Part shown: in pieces, positions 22,354 through 33,574 of the stretch
Position numbering within the stretch: the first letter of the stretch is position 1
Layout of the letters: every line of letters begins with the position of its first letter
Assembly (NCBI RefSeq): GCF_042477335.2
Contig: NC_091250.1
Span: 60,891,384 to 60,955,383 of the forward strand
Length of the DNA stretch: 64,000 nt
Source of the DNA: Ovis canadensis
Taxonomy: Eukaryota > Chordata > Mammalia > Artiodactyla > Bovidae
Direction: 5' to 3'
The notes under the pieces: model-generated
Database searches by the model: none
Told to the model about the DNA's origin: nothing
What the model saw: only the letters and a program-made list of their open reading frames with translations
Program-made: the position numbers and the translations under genes

Positions 22354-22853
22354 CGTTGTTGTTCAGTCACTAAGGTGTGTCCAACTCTTTGTGACTCTAT
22401 GGACTGCAGCATGCCAGGCTTCCCTGTCCTTCACTATCTCCCAGAGTTTGCTCAAACTCATGTCCATTGAGTCAATGTGCCATCCAACCATCTCATCCTC
22501 TGTCTCGCCTTCTCCTCTTGCCCTCAATCTTTCCCAGCATCAGGGTCTTTTCCAATGAGCCAGCTCTTGGCATCAGGTAGCCAAAGTATTGGAGCTTCAA
22601 CTTCAGCATTGGTCCTTCCAGTGAATATTCAGGGTTGATTTCCTTTAAGATTGATTGGCTTTGATCTCCTTGCTGTCCAAAGCACTCTCACAAGTCTTTT
22701 CCAACACCGCAGTTTGAAAGAATCAACCCTTCGGCACTCAGCCTTCTTCATGGTCCAACTGTCACATCCAAACATGACTACTGAAAAAATCATAACTTTG
22801 ACTCTATGGACCTTTGCCAACTAAGTGATGTGTCTCCTTTTTATGCTGTCTAG
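22354..22853 (-). mobile_element. BovB host copy, 3' part
   Basis: Antisense BovB from its 3' end (TTGTTGTTCAGTCACTAAGG) back to GCTGTCTAG, where it is interrupted by a sense BovB. It resumes at 23325. Confidence 0.9.
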
Positions 22854-23324
22854 GTTTGCCAACAAAGGTCTATAAGGACAAAGCTATGGTTTTTCAAGTT
22901 GTCATGAATGGATGTGAGAGTTGGACCATAAATAAGGCTGAGTATTGAAAAATTGATGCTTTTGAACTATGGTGTTGGAGAAGACTCTTGGGAGTCCCTT
23001 GGACTGCAAGGCAATCCAACCAGTCAATCCTAAAGGAAATCAGTCCTGAATATTCACTGGAAGGACCAATGTTGAAGCTGAAGCTCCAATACTTTGGCCA
23101 CTTGATGAGAAGAGCCAACTCATTGGAAAAGACCCTGATGCTGGGAAAGATTGAAGGCAGGAGGAAAAGGGGACAACAGAGGATGAGATGGTTGGGTGGC
23201 ATCATTGACTCAACGGATATAAGTTTGAGCAAGCTCCAGAAGATGGTGAAGGACAGGAAAGGCTGGCATGACACAGTCCATGGGTTCACAAAGAGTCAGA
23301 CATGACTGAGCAACTGAACAACAA
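22854..23324 (+). mobile_element. BovB insertion 1 (sense) inside antisense BovB
   Basis: Sense 3' fragment from TTTGCCAACAAAGGTCTATA to ACTGAGCAACTGAACAACAA. A weak target duplication CTAG(G/A)T lies at 22850-22855 and 23325-23330. Confidence 0.88.
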
Positions 23325-23467
23325 CTAGATTTTCATGGCTTTTCTTCCAAGGAGAAAGCGTCTTGTTATTTCATGACTGCAGTCACCATCCACAGTGATT
23401 TTGGAGCCCAAGATCTGTCACTGCTTCCATTTTTTCCCCATCTATTTGACATGAAGTGATGGGACCA
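23325..23467 (-). mobile_element. BovB host copy, middle part
   Basis: Resumes the antisense host copy (TTTCATGGCTTTTCTTCCAA..., CAGTCACCATCCACAGTGAT). It ends with TGGGACCA at 23460-23467, the target site of insertion 2. Confidence 0.88.
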
Positions 23468-23898
23468 TCATGTATGGATGTGAGAGTTGGACTGTGAAGA
23501 AGGCTGAGTGCCGAAGAATTGATGCTTTTGAGCTGTGGTGTTGGGGAATACTCTTGAGAGTCCCTTGGACTGCAAGGAGATCCAACCAGTCCATTCTAAA
23601 GGAGATCAGTTCTGTGTGTTCATTGGAAGGATTGATGCTAAAGCTGAAACTCCAATATTTTGGCCACCTCATGTGAAGAGTTAACTCATTGGAAAAGACT
23701 CTAATGCTGGGAGGGATTGGGGGCAGGAGGAGAAGGGGACGACAGAGGATGAGATGGCTGGGTGGCATCACGGACCCAATGGACATGAGTTTGAGTAAAC
23801 TCTGGGAGATGGTGATGGACAGGGAGGCCTGGCGTGCTGTGATTCATGGGGTCGCAAAGAGTCAGACACGACTGAGCAACTGAACTGAACTGAACAGG
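23468..23898 (+). mobile_element. BovB insertion 2 (sense) inside antisense BovB
   Basis: Sense 3' fragment from CATGTATGGATGTGAGAGTT to the GAACTGAACT tail. An 8-base perfect duplication TGGGACCA flanks it at 23460-23467 and 23899-23906. Confidence 0.92.
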
Positions 23899-24015
23899 TG
23901 GGACCAAATGCCATCATCTTAGTTTTTTGAATGTTGAGTTTTAGGCCAGGTTTTCCACTCTCCTCTTTACACCCTCACCAAGAGGCTCTTCATCTTCATT
24001 TCAGCTGCTGATGAG
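23899..24015 (-). mobile_element. BovB host copy, 5' remainder
   Basis: TGCCATCATCTTAGTTTTTTGAATGTTGAG... completes the antisense host copy after the second insertion. Confidence 0.85.
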
Positions 24016-24039
24016 AAGAAAGAAGATAAAAAATGATTT

Positions 24040-24850
24040 TTAACCCAAATTTATGAAAGGTGCTGAAAGTATAAAGCATCAAACCTATTAGATCAGCAAA
24101 GTCTGAAAAAAGGAAAACCTTCAGCTTTGCAGAGCTGAGGAGAAGCCCTGACAGTATCTGTAGGACTGTAAATTGGTAGGAACATTCTAGAAGGCAATCC
24201 AGCCCTATGTGACTAACATCAACATCTCTATTCCCTTTATTCTAAAATTCAAGTTCTAGGAACTTTTTCTAAGGAGACAATAGAGGACACAAAACTGTTC
24301 ATTCAGGTTAGTCTCCAGACATCTTGAGAACCCATACACAGGGTGTGGAGCTAGGCCCTGGGCAGAGTGTAAACCCAGCAGGAGGGGGATATCAGAGTGT
24401 GCATGGGTGAGAGTCACCTCAGCAGGGTTTGCCAAAGCATGAGGCCAACAGCAACACAAAGGCCATCCAGGAATCGCTGAGGGTACATTTTGCTTCAGCC
24501 ATGTAGCAGAATTCTAAGCAGCCCTTTAAAATGTTGCTGTGTATCTGTGGTCACTGGGAGAAGCTCTCAGTGACATCATTGAGTGAAGAAAAAGCAAGTT
24601 GGGAAACAGAAAGTCTCCTTGACACATAAATGTCTACCCAAGTATAAACATAGAAAAAAGTGTCAAAACCTTCACTGTCAAATGTCAGAGTGATCTAAGG
24701 ATTTGTCTCTAGTCAATGGAGTATTTTGCCTTCTTCTTTCTACATTTCTGTATTTGCATTTTCTACAACAGCATGTACAGAGAATGCAAATATTATCTTT
24801 GTAAACAGAATGAGTGGATGAATAAACAAATGAGGAAAAAGCAAAATTGC
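24040..24850 (+). repeat. Old L1 3' fragment
   Basis: GGCAATCCAGCCCTATGTGA..., CTAGGAACTTTTTCTAAGGA..., GTGAAGAAAAAGCAAGTTGG and TATTTGCATTTTCTACAACA follow the order of an ancient L1 ORF2 end and 3' UTR. Confidence 0.5.
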
Positions 24851-25129
24851 ACCAAAGTTCAACGAGGAACTAACTTCCAGTGTAAAGGAAAGAGCCTCCA
24901 CAGGAGGCCCGGCACCCCATCACACTTCCCCCACGAGGCTCTGAACTCCTGGAGGTAGGGATGGGGGTCAGCATGGGGTAGGTGACCAGTGACTGGTGTG
25001 TATGGCTGCTGCCCTCCTGCTGGGTCCTGACATGAAACACTCTCCCCCGGAAAGCCTCACATGTCTCCTCTAATCTGACAACTGTTGGACTCCATGACCT
25101 TTCCGGGCCTCTACCAGCTCAGAAGCTGA

Positions 25130-25540
25130 AGCTGCCATCAGACCACAAGTGAAATCAATCCAGGCCCAACATCGGGCTGGGAGCTGGCTGGCTCTGGCCC
25201 TGGCCCTGGGTCATTGTTTCTTATCTGCCGAGGCTCTGTTGAACTGGCTAACTGACACGGCACAGCTGAGGCTGTTAAATCTACCCCAGCAACGCATGTG
25301 CTGTCAGGATTATTCACAGTAGCTTGCGTCCCCTGCCCAAGACCCCTTTTCCCCAAAGATACCCTTCCAAGCTTGACTCATGGCTAGTAAACTCATACCC
25401 AAATTGATCTCACAGCTGTGCTTCACAGGCCATGCCAGCCCCCTGATCGGAGCCAAGCTATTTGGACCTGCAATAAATAGGGGTGATTTTTCATCGGGGG
25501 CTTGTCTTTGGTTTCAGAAACTATTCTCATTCAGCAAAGG
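25130..25540. promoter_or_regulatory. Repeat-free candidate conserved element
   Basis: Non-repetitive, with CAGCTG E-boxes (25264-25269 and near 25412), a TTATCT GATA site and a CAATAAATAGGGG motif. No coding potential was seen. Conservation is inferred only. Confidence 0.22.
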
Positions 25541-25554
25541 CTTTTTTTTTTTTT

Positions 25555-25900
25555 TTCAATGTTTTTAACATAACTTTTTCAGAGCAATTTTAGGTCTACA
25601 ACAAAATTGAGAGGAAGGTGAAGAGATTCCCTACATACCCCTGACCCCTCGTACACATAGCCTCCCCCATGAGCAACATCATTTATCAGAATGGTCCACT
25701 TTTTGCCAAGGATAAGCCTACATTGACATTATAATCATCCAAAGTCCATAGTTTACTTAAGGGTTCACCCTTGATGTTGTACATTCTGTGGGTTTGGACA
25801 AATGTATAATGATACATCTTCATCATTATAATATCATAGATAGTATTTTTCATTGTCCTAAAAATCCTTAGTGCCCTGCTTATTCATTTTCCCTCAATAG
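25555..25900 (+). repeat. Old L1 3' fragment
   Basis: CAGAGCAATTTTAGGTCTAC..., CATTTATCAGAATGGTCCAC, AAGTCCATAGTTTACTTAAG, CTGTGGGTTTGGACAAATGT. It continues after the Bov-tA to about 26250. Confidence 0.65.
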
Positions 25901-25905
25901 ACCAC

Positions 25906-26119
25906 CAGTTTCCCCAGTGGCTCAGATGGTAAAGAATTCATCTGCAATGCAGGAGACCTGGGTTCAAATCCCTGGCTTGAGAAGATCCCCTGGAGACAGG
26001 TATGGCAACCCATTCCAGTATTCTTGCCTGGAGAATCCCATGGACAGAGGAGCCTGGCAGGCTACAGTCCCCGGGGTCGCAAAGAGTTGGACACGACTGA
26101 GTGACCTTTCACTTTCAAC
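25906..26119 (+). mobile_element. Bov-tA SINE
   Basis: TTTCCCCAGTGGCTCAGATG to TTGGACACGACTGAGTGACC; inserted in the L1 fragment. Confidence 0.88.
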
Positions 26120-26355
26120 CCACCACCACCCTTGGCATTCCCTGTTCTTTTTGTGTCCATAGTTCAGTGGAGACAGTAATGTATCTTGGCAACATCATAT
26201 CACGAATTTGGAAAACTGGCTTTTTCCTACCACCAGATAATACTAGCCAACAATGCTCCCTCTCTCTAACATAGTTTGGGTGTTTCATGGTGGTATGATT
26301 TGCTCAAGAGGAAGAAAAGAGGAGAGTGACTGTCTCTCTCCCCACAGCTTACTTC

Positions 26356-26390
26356 CATCAACTGATGGAACTTCCTTCCATCAGTTGATG
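26356..26390. other. Perfect 15-bp stem hairpin
   Basis: Left arm CATCAACTGATGGAA (26356-26370), loop CTTCC, right arm TTCCATCAGTTGATG (26376-26390). No terminator-like tract or known element is attached. Around it (26120-26720) nothing else is recognised. Confidence 0.9.
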
Positions 26391-26719
26391 CACAACTCAA
26401 ACAACATGGCCCGGATGTGAGCGGGAACTGGCAATCAACCACCACTGACCATCCACTTCATACTAGGCTGTTGTAGAGAGAGGAGGGCTGGTTAGTTGGA
26501 ACGAGGTATCTGGAGGTCCATGATGACAAGAGCTACAAACCACCTAAGGCCAGCAGTGATGCAAGCGCCACAGTGGTTATGGTGACAGTAGTGGGAGAAG
26601 ACAGGTCCTCGCACCTTCAAACACAGCCCGCAGAACACGGAGGAGGCTACTGTGAGCAGAGCGTGCGCCCAGAGTCCACAGGCATCTGGCGATGATTAAC
26701 AACCCTGATTGCAATGGGA

Positions 26720-26925
26720 AAAACAACCACTGAGCACTTACCATGAGTCAAATACTATCATATTTTGTCTTATTTAACCCTCTCAACCATAAAAGGTGGT
26801 TACTATTTCTCCCATTTTGTAGCTGAGAAAACAGCCTCAAAGAGTTTCAGAAACTTCCTCAAAGACTCCCCCCCTCCAAAGGTAACAGTAAAATTGAGTT
26901 TCAAACCCAGGTCTCCCTGGTGTTG
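26720..26925 (-). repeat. MIR SINE remnant
   Basis: Antisense MIR: TGAGCACTTACCATGAGTCA, TTTAACCCTCTCAACC, CCCATTTTGTAGCTGAGAAA, TTTCAAACCCAGGTCTCCCT. Confidence 0.7.
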
Positions 26926-27349
26926 AACCCCAAGCTCTTGGCACCTTCATGGTTCAGAAACACCTGAGATTTTAAGAAATTCCAGGAATCCAAGCCAGTA
27001 CTGAAAGATTTGAATCGCGGGTCTGGAGTAGGTCCTAGACACTGATACTCACTCCTAATGGGCGGCCAGGACAAAGAACCATTGCATGCAATCATGGAGA
27101 TGTCCTTCCTGTCTCTGTAAAGCACTTTTAGCCGCTTGTAGAAAAGCATGTGACCCCAGCCTCCCAAATTTCCAGCAACTTAGGGCAACCCAACCCTCCG
27201 GTTGACTAAACATCACCATGTGGGTCACAAGATCCAGTCAACCTGTGAAGGATAGAACGGCCATCTGACCTAAAGGCTGCCCGCGAGGGGTGGGAGGGAT
27301 GAGCAAGATGAGAAACAGAGTGCGCCTTCCTTTTCTAATGTGGCCTTTC

Positions 27350-27560
27350 ATTTCTATTACTTTATAGGACTATGAAGTACGAAAAGTGGTTGCCATGGGG
27401 AGAACTCAGGATGTTAGCTCCTGGCCTGTCACAGCCATGATCCACGCCTGTTCCACTTCACTTGCAAGCATAAATGTCCCTGCGATGTACAGGGAACAGT
27501 ATGTACCACACACAGACCGCAGTGTGAACCCTAGGCCTGCACTCCAGGTCTGGGGCTATT
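27350..27560. promoter_or_regulatory. Candidate element with steroid-receptor-like palindrome
   Basis: GGAACAGTATGTACC at 27493-27507 fits the GR/AR/PR/MR palindrome (AGAACAnnnTGTACC-type) with one difference. The surrounding sequence is non-repetitive. From 27560 to 28036 only A runs (27682-27697, 27969-27986) are notable. Confidence 0.3.
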
Positions 27561-28048
27561 TGGTTTTTGAGTGGTTGGGGCAGAAGGGGTGGAGAGGGAG
27601 GTTGGGGCTTGTTTGCTTCTTTTCCAGGGTTGGCCAAATGTCATCACTCAGGATTTCCTTTCCAAACATTCTTCTTGCTTTTAAAAAAAAAAAAAAAAGC
27701 CTGAACTGCAATTGTGCCTTTATGGCCTCTCTCATGAGATCAGCTTTTATTTCAAAAGTAAAACCCTAGCACAAAGGGTAAGGAAGCTTGCAAACCTTTG
27801 GAGGATGGCTATATAGCATGGGCTTTCATTAAAATACTTCTGCAACTCCTGTTATCAGGAAAATGCCTTTTGCTCTTGTGCTAAAAAGTCTCTAGCTTGC
27901 TTTTGATTTTATGATCCTGTGATTCTCTTGTTTCTACCACAGTGCTTGACTCACAGTTGGTATTAGGCAAAAAAAAAAAAAAAAAAGGCAATATTGATGC
28001 TAATTGGCCAACTAGATTCATTCCTTCTTCAATAGCAAGATGCTGTTG

Positions 28049-28275
28049 TGTGTGTTAGTTGCTCAGTTGTGTCTGACCCTTTGCAGCCCAGTGGACTGTA
28101 GCCCACCAAGCTCCCCTGCCCATGGAGTTCTCCAGGCAAGAATACTGGAGTGGATTGCCATTTCCTTCTCCAGGGATCTTTCCGACCCAGGGATCAAGCC
28201 CACATCTCTTATGTCCTGCATCTCTTGCATCTCCTGCGTTGGCAGATGGTTTCTTTACCACTAGTGCCACCTGGG
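28049..28275 (-). mobile_element. Bov-tA SINE
   Basis: Antisense unit with tRNA-like head at its right end (TTACCACTAGTGCCACCTGG). A 12-base target duplication AAGATGCTGTTG lies at 28037-28048 and 28276-28287. The next 550 bases (28288-28837) hold nothing recognised. Confidence 0.92.
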
Positions 28276-28837
28276 AAGATGCTGTTGGGAACATATGAAA
28301 ATATGATATTTTGTTTTCAGTCAAAGCCAGTTGGAGAATGAGAGGCAGGGGATAGAAGTCTTTTCATGAAAACCCAAATCCTTCCTCTAGTTTCAGACTC
28401 CTCCCCACCTTTTCCCCACTAATAAACCACTTTTTTTTTGTTCTCCTTTTTCTGGGAATAATTCTACAGGCATTTCCTTCACTCCCCAGAGCCCAGCTGG
28501 TCTGGGCGGTGCCTGGGTGGAACACCCATTGGGCCTCCAGGGCAATGCCCGGTACCTGCTGAGTACCGAGAAGGCTCCCTCCTGTAGGATGTGTCCTTGA
28601 ACCTGGCCGAGCTGACTCTCAAATGACTCATGGCAGCTGCACAGGTTCATCTGCTGTCACTTGAGGATCTCAAAGCGTGTCCCAGCCTAATTTTCTCTCC
28701 ATCTCATCGAGATGTGAAGGTTAGAATAAGGTGGAGGAAGAAAATAAGACCCCAAACCAGGCAGGTCTGGCTTTCTGTCTTGTCCTTGCCACTTGCTTTG
28801 TGACATTTTTCTGAATTTCAGTATCCACCTCTGTGGT

Positions 28838-29056
28838 GCTAGTGGTTTAGCTACTCAATTGTGTCCCACTCTTTGCAGTCCCATGGACTGTAACCCCCCA
28901 GGCTCCTCTGTCCACGGAATTCTCCAGGCAAGAATACTGGAGTGGGTAGCCATTCCCTTCTCCAGGGGATCTTCCTGACCCAGGGATCAAACCTGTGTCT
29001 CTTGCCTCTCCTGAACTGCAGGCACACTCTTTACCGTCTGAGCCACCAGAGAAGCC
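28838..29056 (-). mobile_element. Bov-tA SINE
   Basis: Antisense unit: TTGTGTCCCACTCTTTGCAG... to ACCGTCTGAGCCACCAGAGA. Confidence 0.9.
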
Positions 29057-29349
29057 AATATGTTCACATAATATATGACATATATGATGCACGTGATGTA
29101 TATTCATTTCTGTGTTTTGCTGTTCCTTGAATCATTCAGTGATAGTCTTGGGGCCAGTGGCCTACTGTCTTCCAGGTGGTCTGAGGGAGGTGGGGGTGAT
29201 AAGGTGGGAGAATTTGGAAGATTTTAGCCTCAAGTTTCTGTTGCACTGGTTCATACTTCCCAAACCTCAGCAATTCCACAGCTTTGGGGACCCTCCAGGA
29301 ACCTCTCTTTGTAGGTCGTCCTGAATTTGATGCTGATTCCTGTAAAGAT

Positions 29350-29562
29350 AAAGTGAAAGTGAAGTCGCTCAGTCATGTCCAACTCTTTGTGACCCCATGG
29401 ACTGTACCCCACCAGGATTCTCCGTCCATGGGATTCTCCAGGCAAGAATACTGGAGTGGGTTACCATTTCCGTCTCCAGGGGATCTTCCCGACCCAGGGA
29501 TTGAACCCAGGTCTCCCGCATTGGAGGCAGACGCTTTACCCTCTGAGCCACCAGGGAAGCCC
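29350..29562 (-). mobile_element. Bov-tA SINE
   Basis: Antisense unit: AAAGTGAAGTCGCTCAGTCA... to CTCTGAGCCACCAGGGAAGC. Third same-strand copy within 1.5 kb. Confidence 0.9.
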
Positions 29563-29869
29563 TAAACTACCTCTTCCAAGATATCAGTGTTCAAAAGAGT
29601 CCATTGACATTCCCACCAGCTCATCTATAAATGGTCTTGCTTATCTGGGGACCGACTCCAGGGCTGGCCCTTGTCTGGTATCGACACTCAATCCCCTGTG
29701 CCTGGGCATACCTAAACTGGTTATAGCCACTCAGTTCTTCCCAGATCTGCTGGTGCAATGGTTGGCAGCTCACAGAACTCTCAGGAGAGGGTTGGAACTT
29801 GGTCAGCACTGATCACTGAAATTGATGCCCAGGGCAGCACAAAGGCCTCCTCCCTCCTCAACTTCTCAG

Positions 29870-30020
29870 ATCCCAGCCACGGTCCCTATTGTCTGTGCTA
29901 TGCTCTTGTTGCCCGGTGTCTCTTGGTGGAATCTTCATGGTCCAAGATGATTGCTTGAGCTCCAGTCATCACATCTGTGCTCTACTTTCTTCCCAGGGCC
30001 CTCCCCAGTCAGGGTGGCTA
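29870..30020 (+). repeat. Old interspersed repeat, family not assigned
   Basis: CATGGTCCAAGATGATTGCT followed by GAGCTCCAGTCATCACATC; the same motif recurs at 30885-30915. From 29563 to 29870 nothing else is recognised. Confidence 0.4.
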
Positions 30021-30384
30021 TTACTGAGTGCATGCCTTATTGATATGTGTGATGGTTTTAAGCATGTCCACAGATTCTATGAACTCCTACATAGAAAAGT
30101 AGAGGTCTGTGTCCCCTTCTGCTATATCTGGGCCCCAGTCTTTGTAACTCACCCGTAACGAGTAAGATGCAATAGAACAGACGCGGCATGACTCAGATCA
30201 GAAAGGTCATGCAGTTTCCTGCTGGTATCTTAAGAGGTCTCACGCTGAGACTCACAGCACTGATGTACAAGACTACTGGACAGGAATCAGATGGCTCAAT
30301 GCCAGCTGAATCCCGGTCTCTCTCTAGCCTATCAGGTGTGGGTGCTGGAGGCTAAATGCTAGGATTCATGTGCCACTTTCCACT

Positions 30385-30490
30385 CCCTGGCCGTGTGTCC
30401 TCACACAGGCCACTGTACAATGGGAATACTAATAGCCCCTACCTCATAGAACTGACATGAAAATTAAACTGGCTAATAAACATGGCCGTT
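30385..30490 (+). repeat. MIR SINE remnant
   Basis: GTGTGTCCTCACACAGGCCA..., AATGGGAATACTAATAGCCC, CTACCTCATAGAACTGACAT. Confidence 0.6.
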
Positions 30491-30699
30491 TTGGAACCTT
30501 GTCTTACCCAATGTAACTGTTTCTTTTTTAATATCACTGATTATTTCCCGGATTGATTGTGGGTTTCCTCATTTGCGGTTCTCTCTCCACTACAATGTGT
30601 GTATTCAAGGAGGGCACCACACGTACCATGCTCACTGCTGTTCCCCTCTACCTGAAAGAGTAGCGTACAGCAGAGTCTTGTATCAGCTTAGACTGGCTT

Positions 30700-31150
30700 T
30701 GACTGTGTGTTCACAAATGAACTCAAGGTGACAGCAGTTTTAAAAGGCAGCAGTTTTTCTACCTCTGATGAAAATTGTCTGCAGGTGTGAAGCCTAGGGA
30801 ACGTTTTATGGTGCTCTCATCATCAGAGGCTCAAATTCCTGCTACCTAGATTCTCCACTAGGCTTAGTATGCCTACTTCATGGGACACATTGGTTGCTTA
30901 AGCTCCAGCCATCACATCTAAATTCTGTATTAGGAACAAGAAATCACAGACATGTGTATTACTTCTTTTTTAAGGAAACTTTTCAGCAACCCCGCACAGT
31001 AACTCAGCTTGCATCTCATTGGCCTAACCTTCCTGGGTGGTTACACCTAACTCCAAGGTGGCCTGGGAAATTTAATCCATTGGGAGGATGCCATTATTTC
31101 TAGTTAAGGTCAGGGTTCTAGAGGATAAATAGAAATATTAAGAAGGAATT
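30700..31150 (+). repeat. Old interspersed repeat, family not assigned
   Basis: Longer copy of the repeat at 29.9 kb: TTTTTCTACCTCTGATGAAA..., CTCATCATCAGAGGCTCAAA, GCTTAAGCTCCAGCCATCAC, TCTCATTGGCCTAACC. From 31150 to 32200 no feature is recognised. Confidence 0.45.
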
Positions 31151-32204
31151 AGCAAGGTTCAGTAAATCTCAGTCAGATGGGGACCTCTGCCCTTTCTGAC
31201 TGTGCCCTGGGGAGTCCCACTGAACTGAAAGGCCAGTTGAGGTGTAATTTGTACCAGCTCTGCCTATACAAGACTGTGACCACTGCCTAACTGAGTGGGA
31301 GTCCGGAGGCAGGAGGCTGGTTCAGGAGTGAGGGGTGGGCCAGGCAGAGGCAGCCCTTCTTCAGTCTCCGGCACCCTGATCCTTCCCATACCCCCATCAC
31401 CACAGAGCAGCTCCTGGGCCTGGAAGGGCTGACAGGCTAACAACGAGGCTATTGGATGGGTCAGCCAAAGACAGGGCTGACCATCCTTGTTTGCAACTGC
31501 TGGGCTTCATCTGCTTCATTACCAATGGTTCTCACCATTCATCACCACAGGATACATAAGGTCACCTTGCACGTGGTCAGTGTGAGTGTCAGCAGTCCTC
31601 TGGCTAGGGGCAGAGATTCCCGCTGACTAACAGGGAACTTCAGGCCCCAACGGGCAGACACTCGATTCAGTCTCTTGGCTACCAAGAGGCCTGTTCTGAC
31701 CTTCATTTCCATCCTGCCTGCCTCAAGGGAGCAGCAGTATCTGAGAAGGTTGGTCTATGGAGGATTCTGGAAGCAGATGCCAAGTCACAAGCTTCTACTT
31801 CTGAACAAGGAGAGCAGGGAGGCAGATTTGAGCAAATCTAGGCCAGGTTGGCACATGCTGAGTGGACAGACTCGGGGCTTTTTCCTGGATTCAGCTCCTT
31901 AGCTGCTTTCTGTGCTTGCAGCTGTCTTCTGCTCACCATGCTCCCAGCCTCCCGTGGTGATGCTGGAGCCCCACAGACCATGACCCCGGGCTTTGGGCTG
32001 AATACTCAGGGTGCCTGGAGCAAAGGGTTTCTGAAGATCTGTCTCTTTAGTGCTCAGGAATAAAAGGGGCATATATGGCTACACTTCCCTCCCCTCCCCC
32101 ACTGCAACCATTAGCATCAACACTGATCCCTTCAGAATCCGAGCTTGAGGTGGGGCACCTGTGAGGGACAGAACAGGGAGACCACCTGCTCGGGAAGATT
32201 GTTG

Positions 32205-32340
32205 ACCCTTGGCTAAGCACAATGCTATACCTTTGACACCTATCATACTATTTCATCTTCTCCTGCATCCTATGAGATAGAGATCGTTGTTATTATTCCC
32301 ATTTTACAGATGAAAACACTGAGGCCTGCAAGCAGAAGAT
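32205..32340 (-). repeat. MIR SINE remnant
   Basis: Antisense MIR: ACTATTTCATCTTCTCCTGC, ATCCTATGAGATAGAGATCG, CCCATTTTACAGATGAAAAC. Confidence 0.75.
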
Positions 32341-32432
32341 CCTTATCCCGATTTTGTCAGCAGGGCAAACATGCAGCCTGTTCATTTCATTTGGGCCTTT
32401 CTTGTCACTACAACTTATTATTTTTTAAAGGC

Positions 32433-32921
32433 TTTGTTGTTGTTCTTCAGTTGCCCAATCATGTCTGACTCTTTGCAACCCCATGGACACCAGGCTTCTC
32501 TGTCACTCACCATCTCCCAAAGTTTGCCCAAGTTCATGTCCATTGCATCAGTAATGCCATACAGCCATCTCATCCTCTGACGCCCTCTTCTCCTTCTGCC
32601 CTTGGTCTTTCCCAGCATCAGGGACTTTTCCAAGGAGTCGGCTGTTAGCATCAGATGACCAAAATACTGGAGCTTCCGCTTCAGTATCAGTCTTTCCAGT
32701 GAATATTCAGGGTTGATCTCCCTTAAGATAGACTGGCTTGATCTCCTTGCTGTCCAAGGGACTTTCAGGAGTCTTCTCTAGCACCACGGTTCGAAGGCAT
32801 CAATTATTTGGCATTCTGCCTTCTTTAAAGTCCAGCTCTTACAACCATATGTGACCACTGGGAAGGCTGTAGCCTTGACTGTACAGACCTTTGTCGGCAG
32901 AGTAATGTCTCTGCTTTTCAG
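32433..32921 (-). mobile_element. BovB 3' fragment
   Basis: Antisense BovB 3' end from TTGTTGTTGTTCTTCAGTTG to AGTAATGTCTCTGCTTTTCA, about 490 bp. It is 5'-truncated at almost the same BovB point as the 22.35-kb host segment. Confidence 0.92.
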
Positions 32922-33014
32922 ACACCTAAACACTATCTATATTTGTCTTAGGCTTACCTTTGAAGGCTTACCTTTGGCTTAAAAAAAGTACTTCTGTCCT
33001 GTGAGTATATCTGG

Positions 33015-33285
33015 CTGCTGCTGCTAAGTCACTTCAGTAATGTCCGACTCTGTGCAACCCCATAGACGGCAGCTCACCAGGCTTCCTTATCCCTGGGATT
33101 CTCCAGGCAAGAACACTGGAGTGGGTTGCATTAACTTCTCCGATGCATGAAAGTGAAAGTGAAAGTGAAGTCGCTCAGTCATGTCAGACTCTTAGCAACC
33201 CCATGGACTGCAGCCTACCAGGCTCCTCTGTCCATGGGATTTTCCAGGCAAGCACACTGGAGTGGGTTGCCATTGCCTTCTCTGG
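33015..33285 (-). mobile_element. Bov-A2 SINE (dimer)
   Basis: Two Bov-A units in antisense, joined by an AAAGTGAAAGTGAAAGTGAA linker, starting with CTGCTGCTGCTAAGTC. A 10-base target duplication GTATATCTGG lies at 33005-33014 and 33286-33295. Confidence 0.93.
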
Positions 33286-33574
33286 GTATATCTGGATTTC
33301 TCTTCAATTCACAATTTTTCATTAGGACCAGGTGCAGAAAAGGCTGAAGTTGTTTGAGAGACAGCAGAATCCCCTATCAGTGTATTTCAGGAGGACGAAT
33401 GATTCCCTAGAATTTAGCATCATCGAATCATGACACCTCCCGTCCATTGAGGACTACCTATGTAAGAAATTTGCTAAACATTTTACAATTATTGCATTTC
33501 ATCCTCCAGTCCCTGCAGGTAGAAAACACTACGACTTTTCCAATCCTGTCACTGAAGGCACTTAGGCTTATTTA

